From the NCBI GenBank assembly GCA_030533445.1, contig CM060083.1:30252166-30316165 (forward strand): 64,000 bases of DNA, written 5' to 3'. Source of the DNA: Cyprinodon diabolis (lineage: Eukaryota; Chordata; Actinopteri; Cyprinodontiformes; Cyprinodontidae). Both the position numbers and the translations under genes were made by a program. The notes below the pieces were generated by a model. That model was not told where the DNA came from, made no database searches, and saw only the letters and a list, made by a program, of their open reading frames with translations. This document shows positions 48,101-60,699 of the stretch, piece by piece (positions within the stretch are counted from its first letter, which is position 1; each line of letters opens with the position of its first letter).

Positions 48101-51100
48101 TTTTACACATTGTAGTTGAGTAGGATAATTATTTTTAGGGAGGGGGAAAAAATAATTTAGGTCTTTTTTATTTAGACTTAGACAACTTTTATTGTTGTTT
48201 TGTTTACAAAGAATGTATACAAAACAAAATTTTGTTCTGTACAGTTTTTCAGACAGTAAATGAACATTTCCACTCCACAAAGTGCAGAAGTGATCAAATG
48301 TAAACAGTGTTGAAGATAAAACATGGTGCAAAAAAAAAAATGCATTAATATGGAAGTTTGCATTGATATGGAAGTACCACCAAGGGCACCCGAAGGAAAT
48401 CCAGTGCAGATCAGGTACTGACACCGCCTGCTGCAGCCTGCTGAAAAAAAGCCCCTACTAGCTTGTTGGTTTATAATCTGGTTAAACTACTTAATTTGTG
48501 CTTGACTGCTGTTGATTTTGTGTGCTAATGTTAATCTTAATCTTTCACTCATTGTGAAATTGCCTAAAGATTCTTTAGAATAATATACATGCATCTATTT
48601 TTTTTTTTTTTATGAAGTGCTCTTACATTAACACCACAGCTCAGTAATGGTGATTTTCCCAATTTTATTTTATTCTCTATCATAGAATTATACAAATAAG
48701 ATTAAGATTAAGATTTGGCTACCTCAACATTCATCAAGATTACTGATTTGTTTTTTCTATTGTTTATTCTAACAGATGTGGGTTCAAATTGAATAGTTAA
48801 AGAGATAATTGCTTTAATAGGGAATTATTGGTTTCATATATTTCAACCAGACAAAGTGTGGTGGCCTGCAAGGAGATTCCCTTTCTGATTTAACCAGAAT
48901 ACAGAGACATTTTTTATTTTATGGATAATGATTGGTGATTACAATTGCAATTAAATATTAAAGTTATTCATTTTCTTTGGTGGTTAATATAACTCATCCC
49001 AACAGTTTAAATACAAACTTCCTAAGGTAAATAAGTCAATGATTATGAATAAATAAACACAAATATTAGTCATATTGATTAAAGGCTAATAACTATAAAT
49101 CACAACCACTTTATTTTAATTTGCATCTAATTAAAAATAAAATTCATAATTACAATTTCAAATTATAATTATTAATTATATCCAGAATAAAAGAAAACAA
49201 TTGCACAACTGTATAAAATGTATCAAGGCTAAGGGGTTTTACAGTCTGTATGATCCAACACACAGCTTCACTGCCAGGATTAAACAGCAGGCATCTTGGC
49301 TTGCCCTCATTGTAATTTCCCACAAAGAGGAAATACTTACCTACCCAAACTTGGCAATAGGGAAGTGTCGAGCAAGAGTCTAAATTATTTGCATGATAAT
49401 ACAAATATTAATACGACATATTTAACCTAATAGACATGTACTTATCTAAAACCCTTAAAAATTCACCAAGCCAACAAAACAGGTGGAAACTTAAAAGGGA
49501 AAAATAAGAAAAAGCAAGCTACACAAAAATTAAATAAAACATTTCCTAAAAAGTAAGATACAATCCAATTCAAAGTTTCTGAACACTGTAAGTCACTTTG
49601 AAAATGGGTTTAAATAATATCTGGATTATCATCTGTAAACATCAGTTTTTAAATATTGCTTCAGACTTTGATGCAATATTTACATAAACATACAGAAACA
49701 TTTTCAAAATTTCAGTTGCACTAACCTACATATTTTAATAAGATAAACTAAAATATCCTCTCACTCATAAAAATAACAGAATTTCTTTGCTATTGATCCA
49801 TCTAAAAACAAATAATCAGAGAGGTGCTATCAAAGTAATTCATTCAATTCATTACTATCAGATAATCCCATCATGACTGACATGATGTTTTTCTTTCGCT
49901 AACAGAGATATAATTTTACATGTATATAAATAAGTAAATCTATTGCTGTAATTATAAATCTTCTCTAATTGCTGCTCTCCTTCTAAGTTTAGGTTTATGA
50001 ACTACCCATTTTTTTTAACTTTTGCCAAAATGTATCCCTTACAAAACTGCTCTGTTTTTTGGTCTTTTCAATGCAATTGATAAGAACACTTTTGCAAAGC
50101 ACACACAGTGTGCATAAAGCATCCTCAATTGTGCATGATGCCTATCTGCACATTATCAAAAGTAAGTCTTTCAGCCCTGGTTGCCTCACATGCTTTTACC
50201 CTTGTAAAAAGCTCTGCTATGCGAGTGTCTCTAATCCCTCTTTGAATAACTCAGCATGACATAAAAAGAGCAAAATTCCTTAAGTCATTGTTAACCAATT
50301 CATGAATTCTACAGTTATTGTTCATTTCTTTTTCATTAAAACACTATTGTGTAAGATAAAGAAAAACCTTTCCAGTCAAAAGATTAGGTGAAATTCCCAT
50401 AAACAAGGTCTTTACAAGTCTGGCAGCTGTAAAGTTTTGTTACCTGAAGCAAGCCTCTGATTTCCAACAGATTAACAGATTTTTTTTTTTTTTTTTCAAA
50501 AATCTTTAATGCCTAAATGTATTTTTGATAGGCTTTGTCTCAACTCCTATTCCTGTTTAAAGCCCCGAAATCCTCATTAAGAAGCCAGCCATATACGACT
50601 TTCAATTGTACTCCCCTTCTTCATTTTATTCACCCCATAGTCTTCTTAGCAGGGCGCCTGTCTTCAGGAGTGCAGCTTATTTCTATCAAACCGAGACACT
50701 TTTGGATTAGTCGATATGAGCTTAGGGCTGATCAGCTCACAGAATATTGAACGTACTGTGCTTCGCAACAGGAAGCAACCAGATTGTTAGCCAGGAATTA
50801 GCAGACAGCCTTACAATCCTCCCCCCATAAAAATCTTGATATCAAGGTAGACCTAAAATTGACCACGGCATCATATCAGAAAATAAAAAAAAACAAAACA
50901 AAATGAATTAAAAACTACTCTTTGTTTCTGGCCACTATTCTCTACTGTGCCTAAAGCAAAGAAAAACAAAAGGGAGAGAGAATTTAAAGATAAGTCTTAT
51001 TCTACGAGGATCACAAAACATTGCTGTTTTTTATTAAAGCCCAGCTCAATAGAATTCAGTATGTATAAATACATTAAAAAGACTTCAGGCTGCTCCAATT

Positions 51101-53545
51101 GAAACCGGAACACAGTTTCTTCAAAATGATGTAATACTGTATTAATAAATCAGGACATGGGCCTGTAGGAAGTAATGTCTTGGATGGTGCAAGAAACAAG
51201 GAGGGTATTGCTGTAATTTATGGATTAAACCACACAAGCTGTTAGGATATTGCTGATGTTGCTGTGGCATTTACCTTTAGAAGATCTCTTTGCTTTTAAA
51301 TCCCAGCACCTTAAAAAGAAATACTTTTTTTGTATTTTCAACTGGCATTTATTATAGATCTTTCCAGGTTTTTATGTTAATAAGTCAGATTTACTCCTTT
51401 ATTGGATTCTAGGAAACAAAAATAAAAAAAATGCAAATGCGGATTTGCATTTAGCTGAAGATCTGATTTACTTGCAAAATTATTTAGGCCCAGAGGGGAA
51501 AAAAATGACCTGATAAGTTTTTTTCCTGACACCTGATGCATTTTTTTTCTGATAACTAATTCAAATTAGGATGTTCTAAAATATACACCACAAAGCTTAC
51601 CTTTGAGACAACACCAGCAACAAAAAGTATATTGTCTAAAGAGTCTAAAGAGTTTTTCTTTTGCAAAGGTAATGTAGAGGATACAGAAAACATGTAGGAG
51701 AAAGGAAATCGGTCAAATGACATAAAAAAGAAAAAAAATCTTTCGTGCAAAATGCTATTTGGTGAAAAATTACTGCACTTCATTCCAAACAAAGTCTTGG
51801 GTTCATCCAAGATAATGGCATCCTGTGGTAAATTTCCTATTAAATAAAAACATGTGTAAGTCAACCTAATAAAAACAAGTCATCTAAAAAAATTAAATAG
51901 AGTTTAAAAGTGCAATATTTTTCTCCAAGCATCTCAGAAAGCAAAGCTTGTGTTATAGTGATCAATTTTTAAGTATTAGCTTATTGCATTTTTGATTAGT
52001 CTGACCCAAAGATGAAGAAAATCCAAAACTTAGTGTGTCAGAAATAGGAATACTGTAAAAAAGTTCATTATTGGAAACTCTGGTGTCACACCAGGTCATT
52101 AACTCAAAACTGAGTTAATCGGCTCTTTAACTCTAAGCACTTGAAAAGGTTTCCTAAGCCTTTAAACAGTCTCTTACCCTGGGTCACTCAGTTACAAAAT
52201 CACAGAGAAGACTGCTGACATGACATATGACAAGAAGACAGTCTTCACAGGAAGATACAACAGATCATTCTTAAGGAAGCTGGCTGTTCACATATCCAAG
52301 CAGATTAAGAAGAAAAATAAGTTGAAGGAAGATCTGTGGAACAGCTACATTCACTCTGGAAACCAGCTGGGCAGTAACAAAAGTTGTAAATTTGAAAAAC
52401 TTTGTATGGCACACCTTCAACAACACTTTTCAAAAAAATTAATGTCAACAGAGGCTTCTGGCTGTCATTGACAGTAATTAACTAAGAGCATTATTTCTTT
52501 ATTTCCATCTTCTGTATGGGGACAACCCTACAAAACTGAGAGATTGTTCCGTCTAAGTAGAGATTATTAGTTAAAGCAATTTTAATCTAACAAAGCATTG
52601 ATATCAAAAATAATGTCAATATTTTTTTATATCTAAATATATGAAAAAATTGACTGCTACTTTAAGTTGAAAAGTGCTGCCTTCTAAACAGCATGTGTAC
52701 CACATTTGGTTTCACAGGCCATTTAATTGCTACCAAGAGGAGTCTGTAAAGGATTCTGTGTCACTAACAATAAGTCATCAGCAGAGCAGGAGATTGTCAC
52801 AGTCATTTTTAATGAGACTGGCAGTCATCTATGCTTCTCTGTAGGCGAGTGCCTCCACTGATTGGCCTCTGATGAGGCAGCAGGGCAGTAGGTTGGCACA
52901 CAAAATGTGATTTCTAGCTCTTTGGTGTGATACTGATTGGTCTTATGTCTCGATCAGCTTTTAAGGTTTAAGGGTTTTCAGAGGGAATATGAACAAGAAG
53001 ATGTTAATTGTGGACAGAACCATTGTTGTCCTCATTTTTTCATTATCCCCTATAATTCAACCAACATTTTACTGAATTTAAAAGGGAAGAAAATAAATTT
53101 GAAGGGCTAAGAGGAAGCAAAAAAATATACTATTTACACCATCTTCCTTTTAATATACATGTCTTTTTCAAAAATAAATATATTGGCATAGTGTTGTAAG
53201 TTACCTAAACAAAGAGAAAAACAAACAGCTAATTACAGTTGAAAGATAGATGGGCCTGAACAAAGGATTAGGATTTATTTGAATATGTGCCAAATGCCAT
53301 GAAAAACTATTATACATGAAAAACCTTCATTGACAACACGTTACCATTCTGCTTTGTTATGTGTTCCTTTTGTTTGAGCAAAGAAGATTAGGCCTTTTTT
53401 CAGAACAGTATCTAAAAGGAAATGCTCAAAATCCTTTTTGCTGTTGTACCTTTTCCAAATTCAAACACTGCTTGTTGTTGCTTTCAAACCCTAAGGAATT
53501 CAGAATGATTTATACCCTTAACGTGGTGAAAATCAGAAACATTGT
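45110..53545. other. Intronic stretch with nothing firmly recognised
   Basis: No exon, terminal repeat or RNA gene is visible. A GC-richer patch lies at 45170-45400. A lysine-rich 83-codon frame lies at 52220-52471, preceded by repeat-like sequence at 52080-52200. Neither is identified. Confidence 0.45.
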
Positions 53546-53551
53546 ACTCAC

Positions 53552-53673
53552 CACAGAACTCAAGTTATGCTCCTTCATCAAATCCAGGGAGTTTTTATAG
53601 CAGGAGGTAAGATCGTCTCTCTCCTTTTGGCTAACATGACCTCTTGCCACCGGGCCTACAGTGTGGATCACAT
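53552..53673 (-). CDS. macrod2: macrod2 internal exon (122 bp), central macro domain
   Basis: On the minus strand the acceptor ttccaacag is followed by AT, the last two bases of a split Tyr or Asp codon, then 40 whole codons to Val. The donor gtgagt (53551-53546) follows. The peptide opens VIHTVGPVARGH and continues with an acidic, Lys/Arg-rich stretch, CYKNSLDLMKEH and NLSSV. This is the central macro-domain strand and helix of MACROD-type mono-ADP-ribosyl hydrolases, which remove ADP-ribose from acidic residues of modified proteins and also deacetylate O-acetyl-ADP-ribose. The ARGH run and the CYK-SL-L pattern resemble MACROD2 more than MACROD1, which has AYGE there. It is 122 bp, phase 1 in and phase 0 out, and joins the 31-bp exon at 2138-2168. 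The preceding exon, ending in a KITCGYDLPAK-like segment, lies outside the window. Confidence 0.95.
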
Positions 53674-54930
53674 CTGTTGGAAGAAGAGCAAATATCTTAT
53701 TTAACCAATGTGTTCGCATGAAGCATAAAGTGCTTTGGACCCTTCATTATCCAAGAGAAGGAAACATCAGGTGAGTAAGTGAAAAAGCACATTTCTAATA
53801 CAGTTGGGTTTTATCACCAAAGCAGTTCCTAGCCAGGTTTTATTAAAACACACAGATAAAAAATGGTTTGACTTTCGATTAGTGAAGCACTGGAATTGGT
53901 TTGGTGTCAATTTTCAATGAAATAAAAAATGCTGAAAAATTTTCCTTTGAAAATATTTGTCATTAAAAGAAAATGTTTTTCGTTTATTCCCCATTAGAAA
54001 AAACAGAACCCTTCTCAGAGTGTTTTTACACAGTAAACTCCTTTGGTCAGCTTGTTTGGTCCAGACTATTCACAGATTTTTATTTTTGTTTATATTTTTG
54101 TTTGGCGAAGTTCACTTTCCCATCGTATCTTTTTCAAGTGAACTATAACTTGTAACAAACTGTAAATTGGACGACCGTTGATCCCACAGTTATATCACCT
54201 GTCAATCAGTGGATGTGATGCAAACCCGACCAGACTGAGGAATGCTTTTTTATAAATCAAATCACAGTAGTGGTGACAGGAAAATAGCATAGTTTAAAAG
54301 GTAATGATGGAAATGTAGCCTGGCAGTTTTGGCCAAAATCAACAAGGTCAAAATCAACAAGAACGTTACTCTGCATCAAGCATAAAACACAGCAGAAAGT
54401 TTTATTACCATGGTTTATACAATATTAAAGAGTTTCACTTGCATCCCCATTTTCTACTCCCTTTTTGTATACATTTGTTGCCATTTTGATCAAAATCACT
54501 TTGTTTTTTTTTGTTTTTTTCCTGTAAACAAACAAGCGGTCTACAAAACAAATGATATCAGTTCCAAATTAACATTTTCACAGTTTTGATGTGTAAGAAT
54601 ATCTGATAATGACAATCAACCTAAATGGATGACTCCTACCAGTACTGTATTTAAAATTTTTAAAGTCAGATATTGAAATGTTCTTCTTGTGGACAATCTT
54701 TAGAAAACAATAATACATATCAAGTAGGTACAAATGTAACACGGTCCCTACTGAATTACTATTATCCAGAACATGAGGAGCAAAACTGGAAAATTACAAA
54801 AGGTACAAAAATTTGAGATAAATACCTGAGAGAAAATGTAATTTATTTCATAAATCTGTATATTATTTCTTTGTATCTTTTAAAATGCAATAAAAATTAA
54901 TTTTAATTCAAAATGTAAAGTAGCATCCTA

Positions 54931-55249
54931 GGGCTTCACATTAGCACAGTGGGTAGCACTGCTGCCTTGCAGCAAGAAGGTTTCACATTCGATTCCAGAT
55001 CCGGGATCTTTCTGCATGGAGTTTTGCATGTTCTCTCACTGCATGCATGTGTTCTCTCCGGGTACTCCGGCTTCCTCCCACAGTCCAAAAATGTGACTGT
55101 CAAGTTAATTGACTCGTCTAAATTCTCCTTAGGTGTGATTATGTGTGTGAATGGTTGTTTGTCCTGTTTGTCTTTGTGTTGCCTTGCGATAGAGTGGCGA
55201 CCTGTCCAGGGTTTACCCAGTTTCTCGCCCGTTAACAGCTGGAGATAGT
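54931..55249 (+). mobile_element. SINE with tRNA-like head and conserved fish tail
   Basis: An A box (tagcacagtgg, 54942-54952) and B box (cattcgattcc, 54986-54996) are followed by the body 'tgcatggagttttgcatgttctc'. Then come 'ctccgggtactccggcttcctccc' and 'acagtccaaaaatgtgac', and the tail 'gcgacctgtccagggtttaccc' with 'tctcgcccgttaacagctgg'. All are landmarks of a repeat common across teleosts. Another piece of the family lies inverted at 37468-37580. Both-strand open frames here are frames of this repeat. Confidence 0.85.
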
Positions 55250-56693
55250 TTGTTTGTTTTTTTATGGCCAATGAAGAAAAATAGTAGGCACCACTGAGTT
55301 GCATATGGGGTAACATTTTGTTTCTGCAAGAGGTAAAAACACAAGAATGGCTTGAGGCATTCCAAGATGAGTAGTTACGGGAATGGAGCTGCCAGTTTGG
55401 CTTTCTTTTTTTCTCACAATAGCAGGGGGAAAACTGACAACATTGTTATAATGGGACAAGTGGTAGGTTGTTTTCCTGCATATTTCATGTTCTTCTACCC
55501 TGAAAAAAGCAATATGGCAATTAGAGATTGGACAAGTGCCAAAAAACCAGACGACTGGTGAATTCATGAAAATTTAAACATCTCACCAGGTTGAAATCTC
55601 TTCATTGTTGTTTTTCTTAAGCCTTTTCACATGAAATAAATATTTATACAACTTTGTAACAAGGGAGAAAAACAAAAGAAAAGACAATTTCTGTAAGGCC
55701 CGAACCAATAAAACTGTCAAAGATTCTTTAGGATCTATTAAAAGAGCCAAAAGGAAGTGCATTTCCATGACAGTTTCCTAGTACACATCCGTGATGAGAA
55801 CCACTTTATAAAGTGTCTGGAGGGATATTGAATTTTCTTCTTATAAAAACAGTAATATAAACAGAAGTTATTTGGCACCATCTATGCTATAAAATCAGAA
55901 AGAACACAATCAAATTAACTCTAAATCATGACAATGGTACATAGCTATATACAGACACAAAGAAAGCTACAGATACTGATCATAACATAAAACCATATAC
56001 AAAGACTGTAAATGTTCACAGAGCTTTATCAAAAAAATACATTTTATAAAGAATACTCTGTCCAGTAAAACATACTATTACGGCTTTTTACAGTTATGCT
56101 AAATGATTTGCACCCTTCTATTTTATCTTTCTTCTTTTCGTTTTTTGCTTTTTTCTCATCATTCAGTGTTTTAGATCAAAAATTTGATTTTGATGTCATA
56201 TCATTATAAGACCGTTGATTGAAAAAAAGTTTTTCTTATTAAATTTATTAACATTAAGAAAAAATTAATCCAGCCATACTAGTACTCTAAAAAGTAACAG
56301 CTCATAATTGTTGGTTTAAGTTTCAGTGACATCACTAATGACTGACGACTGTCTCATCTATGTACATGAAAATTAATTAAGAAAAAATAATAATAACCTG
56401 ACATCATGAAGCTGGCTATAAGGTCAGGTTCTTTCTAACTTTAATAAAATAGCTTTTACGGCACAGGTCAAATTTGTAAAACTGTATCATGATACAACTG
56501 GGTTATCATGTATTGATTGGTATTTTTAAATTTAGTCACAGTCCAAAAACATGCATGTCAGGGATCTGGTGAGAAAAAGGAAAATTTAAAAAACATGCCC
56601 CATGTTGGCTTACCAAAAAACAAATATTGCACAGTTATAAATGGCAGCAAATTAAGCTGATATCATGGAATATCGAACCCCATCAACTTGGAA

Positions 56694-56736
56694 TTATGCA
56701 GGTTGGGTTTTCATTTTATGCAGGTTGGGTTTTCAA
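56694..56736 (+). repeat. Tandem duplication, two 21-22-bp units
   Basis: The unit ttatgcaggttgggttttca occurs twice in a row, directly adjoining the 3' end of the non-LTR fragment that runs leftward from 57800. Confidence 0.9.
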
Positions 56737-57800
56737 GCACTCTGACATTTCTCCAGGTATATGTTGGAACCACTTCTCAAGTGTGATGGTCACTGCCTCG
56801 AATGCTTCGATAAGCACAGACACTACCGTTGTCTTCACCTTGCAAGTAGAGACTGACATTTTTTCGGGAATCCCACGGGTCACGGGATTCCCGTGGGATT
56901 CCCATGGGATGGGAGTCAGTATTAGTAACGATCACGTGATTGGGACGGTACAGGATTAAACATTAACGGGAGCAGACGGGAGCGGGAGCAAACCAATAAT
57001 AACTAAAAAAAAAACTAGGATCGATGCCAAAAAATAAAATAAAATAGAAAGAAAAATATCCAGTACTGGCACGGTGCCGCCATTTTGTAGTTTTTTTCCT
57101 TTAAGCCTACACTATAATGCGAGTCAAAAAACTAAACGACCCAAAAACCAACAGTGCTTCCGCTCTGAGTTCTTCACCCGCGCTCAAAAACAACAAGAAT
57201 GGGAGTGGTGCAGGAGTGGGAGTCATTCTGAATGGGAGCGGGATGGGAGTGGGAGTAATTTCACCAGGAGTGGAAAGGGACAGGATTTAGATTTCTACTC
57301 TGGCCCGGGATCGGGACGGGACACAATTTTTTTCTGTGGGAGTGGGACGGGACAGGAGTGAAAATCCACTCCCGTGTCAGTCTCTACTTCCAAGCTCTCT
57401 CTGGTTATTCCCTGAGGCCTTGATATTTCTCCTGTTTCATTTGTCATTTTTTTCCTGATGTTTCTATTATTTAGGATGGCCTCATTGATCACAATGGCGT
57501 TTTTTTGCTTCTTATCATTGATCACAATGTCCAGTTGGTTGGCCACTTTTGTCTGTCTGTATCTGATGTTCTCTACCACCTTGGAAAGCAGATCCCAGTT
57601 GGAAAGATGTTTTTGTACACTATACCAGCCACTTGGTTATGACATTCCATGTATTCCTTTTCTGCTATTATCTTACACTACGCTGTGAGATGCTGAATTT
57701 TTTTGGGGGGCTCTTTGCGTGGCGTACACCTGGGATCTTGACAGGCATAGTACATCTGGGTTTCTATAGCTCTAGTGTTCAAGGCCCACTCCATTGTCGG
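56735..57800 (-). pseudogene. Non-LTR retrotransposon C-terminal fragment (R4/R2-like endonuclease region), interrupted
   Basis: On the minus strand the right part reads RYRQTKVANQLDIVINDKKQ, then KNAIVINEAILNNRNIRKK. This is a fish retrotransposon C-terminus in which NQPDIVV.DK and VID.AIP form the PD...D core of a restriction-like endonuclease. The left part reads TTVVSVLIEAFEAVTITLEK followed by WFQHIPGEMSE, its usual ending. In this copy Pro-Asp has become Leu-Asp and the later Asp is Asn, so the endonuclease would be inactive, and the frame has stops. A hAT-like element (56847-57386) sits between the halves. Taking that insert and one target duplication away leaves a continuous A-W-K-V-K-T-T-V-V, as expected for the family. 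The R4/R2-like assignment is inference. Confidence 0.75.
56847..57386. mobile_element. Non-autonomous hAT-like element (540 bp), G-rich
   Basis: Twelve-bp terminal inverted repeats tagagactgaca start at 56847 and end at 57386. They are flanked by 8-bp target duplications cttgcaag (56839-56846) and cttccaag (57387-57394) with one difference. The YARNG-type end and 8-bp duplication fit hAT. The left side is an array of gggattccc/cacggg palindromes (56868-56913). The right side is built from gggagtggga and gggacgggac units on the plus strand. No transposase is encoded. Confidence 0.85.
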
Positions 57801-60059
57801 CATATATAGATAGAATATTTCATGATATCAGTGACCAAAGAGTTTTAGATAATAATTTGCAGAATTATTCAGAAAGTAGGTAAAGGCTTGTATTCCTTTC
57901 AACTCATTTTGGCAGAATTCTGTAGGCTGAGGTGAGTAAACTAGTGCAAACAACACTGCCTAGTAATACAGAAAATAATGCTATTGTTGGGCTATTGCTG
58001 CAAGATTTTGGTGAAAGTTCTGTTCAGTTTGGAGCAGTGGCACTCATGTAGTGTTGTCTGGCTTATGTGGTGACTGAACTTTACATGCTATACACTAAAA
58101 TACATAGGACAGCATAGAAAGGTTAGTAATAGTGTTTGTTTTTCACTTTAGCTTGAGTCATCGTTGGAAGAAAAAAAAACAGGATTTAAGTAAACAAATC
58201 CTTAAGAGCATTGGTGAAAAAGAAAAGCAGACAGAAAGCTCAATTTGATCCACCAGACACCTACATGGCAGAGTTTTGCTAATGCCATCTCTAAAGCTGA
58301 AATATTTTCTAAGGTCGTGCAAGACAAGTAATTCCTCTCAGTAGCATATTAAGGACTAAAAAGTAAACGCCTGTAAAATGTTTATTTTGCTATCTATCAG
58401 TTTGCTCCAACAGCAACAAAAACCTTTTTTTATTATTATTATTTTCTATATGGTGTTGTTAAAAGGTATCAAAACCATCCAAGCAGATTCTAGCAGGACA
58501 AGAAATGACAGAAGGTTAAACTCTTCCAGCCCTCAGATTTTAAATGTCAAGAGCTCTGGTTCCTGTTAAATGTTTCCTGGTATTGAGCAGCCTAATGTAA
58601 AGGATATTATTAATATGAAATGCATATGAACATGTTCTTAAATGGTTAGGACATGGAAATGAAAAAAATATAATTTCTTTCTCCAAAGTGATGGAGACAT
58701 CCCCAGTGGAAGGTGATTTTCTGCTTTAACAGGACGGACTGGACACAAAATGACCCTTTAATATACCAACTGCAGAGCATGTGAGAACATCTTAGACAAG
58801 CCTTACTAAGATATTCCTCCACTTCTCCCGAGGCTGAGGAATAACTACCAAGGGGACACGCTCACTTCAAAGACGCCATTTTTTTTTTTAGCAACTGGAA
58901 AATCTTTTTAAAATCTCTAGACTTCATTTAGAAGTGTAGCACTGTACTATTTCAAGGAAGGTATGAGCACTTCAGACTCTAATCAATCTTTTATTTTTAC
59001 CCGCTGCTTCTGACTTAAGAGGCTGCGTTACCATTTTTTTCATCATAACGAACCCAAAGAGCTCCAATGCTTGCACATTTTTTTACGCACAAAGACTTTT
59101 GTATAATCCTGTTTTGGACAAAGCTGGTGACTCATTAGACATTGTCAGCAAAGTATTTACAGATCGATTAACTTTTTACAATTAATAGTCAAAAAAAAAA
59201 GTATTTTCTTCCTTTATTAATTATTTCCAGGTCTTACAGAAATAGGTAAAGTAGGAATTGCAGACACTTTGTAAGTTCCAGTAAATTTCTGGTGTAAGCC
59301 CAATATTATGTTTTTTTGTTTGTTTTGTTTTTCTTTTTTTTGGTGGGGGAGGCTGATAAATTAACCCAAATTCATAAAGAAAATGAGGTCTGAGACAGCT
59401 GAAGCTGTGTAAAACAAAAAGTGTTTTGCTGTCTGGAACAATGGGATTTCTATTATATAAAGGATGCTTCATGTTCTTCAGCAACTGTTTGTCTACTTTA
59501 TGACTGAAAAGAATTACAATAGTGCAATGCTTCAAAGCAAACTTGACAGAAAAGGGATCAATAAATAAGGCAACACACTCTGTACTTTGCTCTTCATATT
59601 GATTTCTTTTAGGTTCTTTCTAAAAAAAAAAAAAAACATCAAACCAAAACAAACAGCAAAAGAGCAAACAGCATTTAGAGGGTAGTTAATAAACAAGGTA
59701 CACATGATCAGAATTAGTCTTCTTATCCTGATTTCTGCAGGTGTAATTCTGAACAGTAATTTATCTCAAGAGATACACTTATCTGTAAATCAAGTACTTT
59801 TACTTTAAAGAGTTAGACAACAATAGTGGCCTTATTCATTCTAAAAAAAAAATAAAAATAAAAAGAAGCAGCAAAAGTAGTTTGACAACCACAAATAACA
59901 TGTACTGTATGTGGGACTTATTAGCACTGCAGAAAATATGTTTGATACTACTTTCTTCTAACATAGAAATATGTTTACTAAATATAACCATATATCTCTG
60001 GAGAGGCATGAAGACAAACAGTTAAAGGACAGTTGTAACAAACGAATTATGAACCCAGC

Positions 60060-60560
60060 TATTTTGTTGAAACTAGGCTTAAGACTTTCATAACTTTTTT
60101 TTTTTTTAGTGGCTTATATGGAGTGATTTTTCTGCCAAAATGTTGTGTACAAAAATGCATGTTGTGCACACACATAAAGCATGTTGCAAAATCCATAAAG
60201 CATGTTTCACAAATCTTATTACTCACAAATAAACATGTTGCACTTAAATAAATCTTATTGTTCACAAATAAAAATTGTGTTACAAACACTCCTCTAATGT
60301 CACATAAAAATAAAACTTTTTTTCAAACTGTCCTTAAATGTTGCAAACACAGAAAAATTAGTTTTATAAACCTGACTCTAACATTGCACTGAAAATATAA
60401 TTTGTAAATTGTCCCCAAGTACAAAATGATCTCTTCTCACATACAAAACAGCCGCTCCTCGCGTACGAGACAATAAGTAAGTTTACAATAAGTAAATAAG
60501 TAAGTTTCTGCCAAAAGTCACGTGATACATGGAGAATTGTCAATCTGACTAACCGACAGC
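60060..60560. repeat. Quasi-periodic A/T-rich block with recurring cacaaat/aaacatgttgca words
   Basis: Words such as cataaagcatgttgcaaaat, cataaagcatgtttcacaaat and cacaaataaacatgttgcac recur at irregular 25-35-bp spacing. A similar A/T-run texture lies at 63470-63700, on the far side of the hAT and Tc1 insertions. This may be the body of an older element into which both inserted, but I found no matching termini. Confidence 0.3.
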
Positions 60561-60699
60561 AGGAGGTGCCATAAAATCCAAACAACTGAAACGTGCCAGT
60601 GTTACATCGAGCTGTGTTTCCCCATCAGATACGCGGTTTACCCTGCATCTCCGCACAGCGCAGGCGGCATAGATGGATTGTGAAAGGCTTAGGTTATCC

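Larger units (their letters stand above)
2169..53551 (-). other. macrod2: macrod2 intron between two macro-domain exons, about 51.4 kb
   Basis: The intron is bounded by the donor gtgagt of the 122-bp exon and the acceptor ttacag of the 31-bp exon, both on the minus strand. It is AT-rich and contains only repeats and mobile-element remains, listed separately. Short open frames scattered through it are not longer than chance and match nothing I recognise. Confidence 0.88.

Noticed and set aside
51770..51845. Minus-strand segment with an acceptor-like ttaccacag and an open frame (DAIILDEPKTLFGMKC)
   Set aside because: No donor site follows and it matches no macrod2 segment; a chance frame is more likely.
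2169..53551. flrt3, known to lie inside a MACROD2 intron in mammals
   Set aside because: It would be a ~2-kb single coding exon with leucine-rich repeats; no such frame exists here. It may sit in another intron.
54936..55316. 126-codon minus-strand frame and 99-codon plus-strand frame
   Set aside because: Both are frames across the tRNA-headed SINE at 54931-55249.
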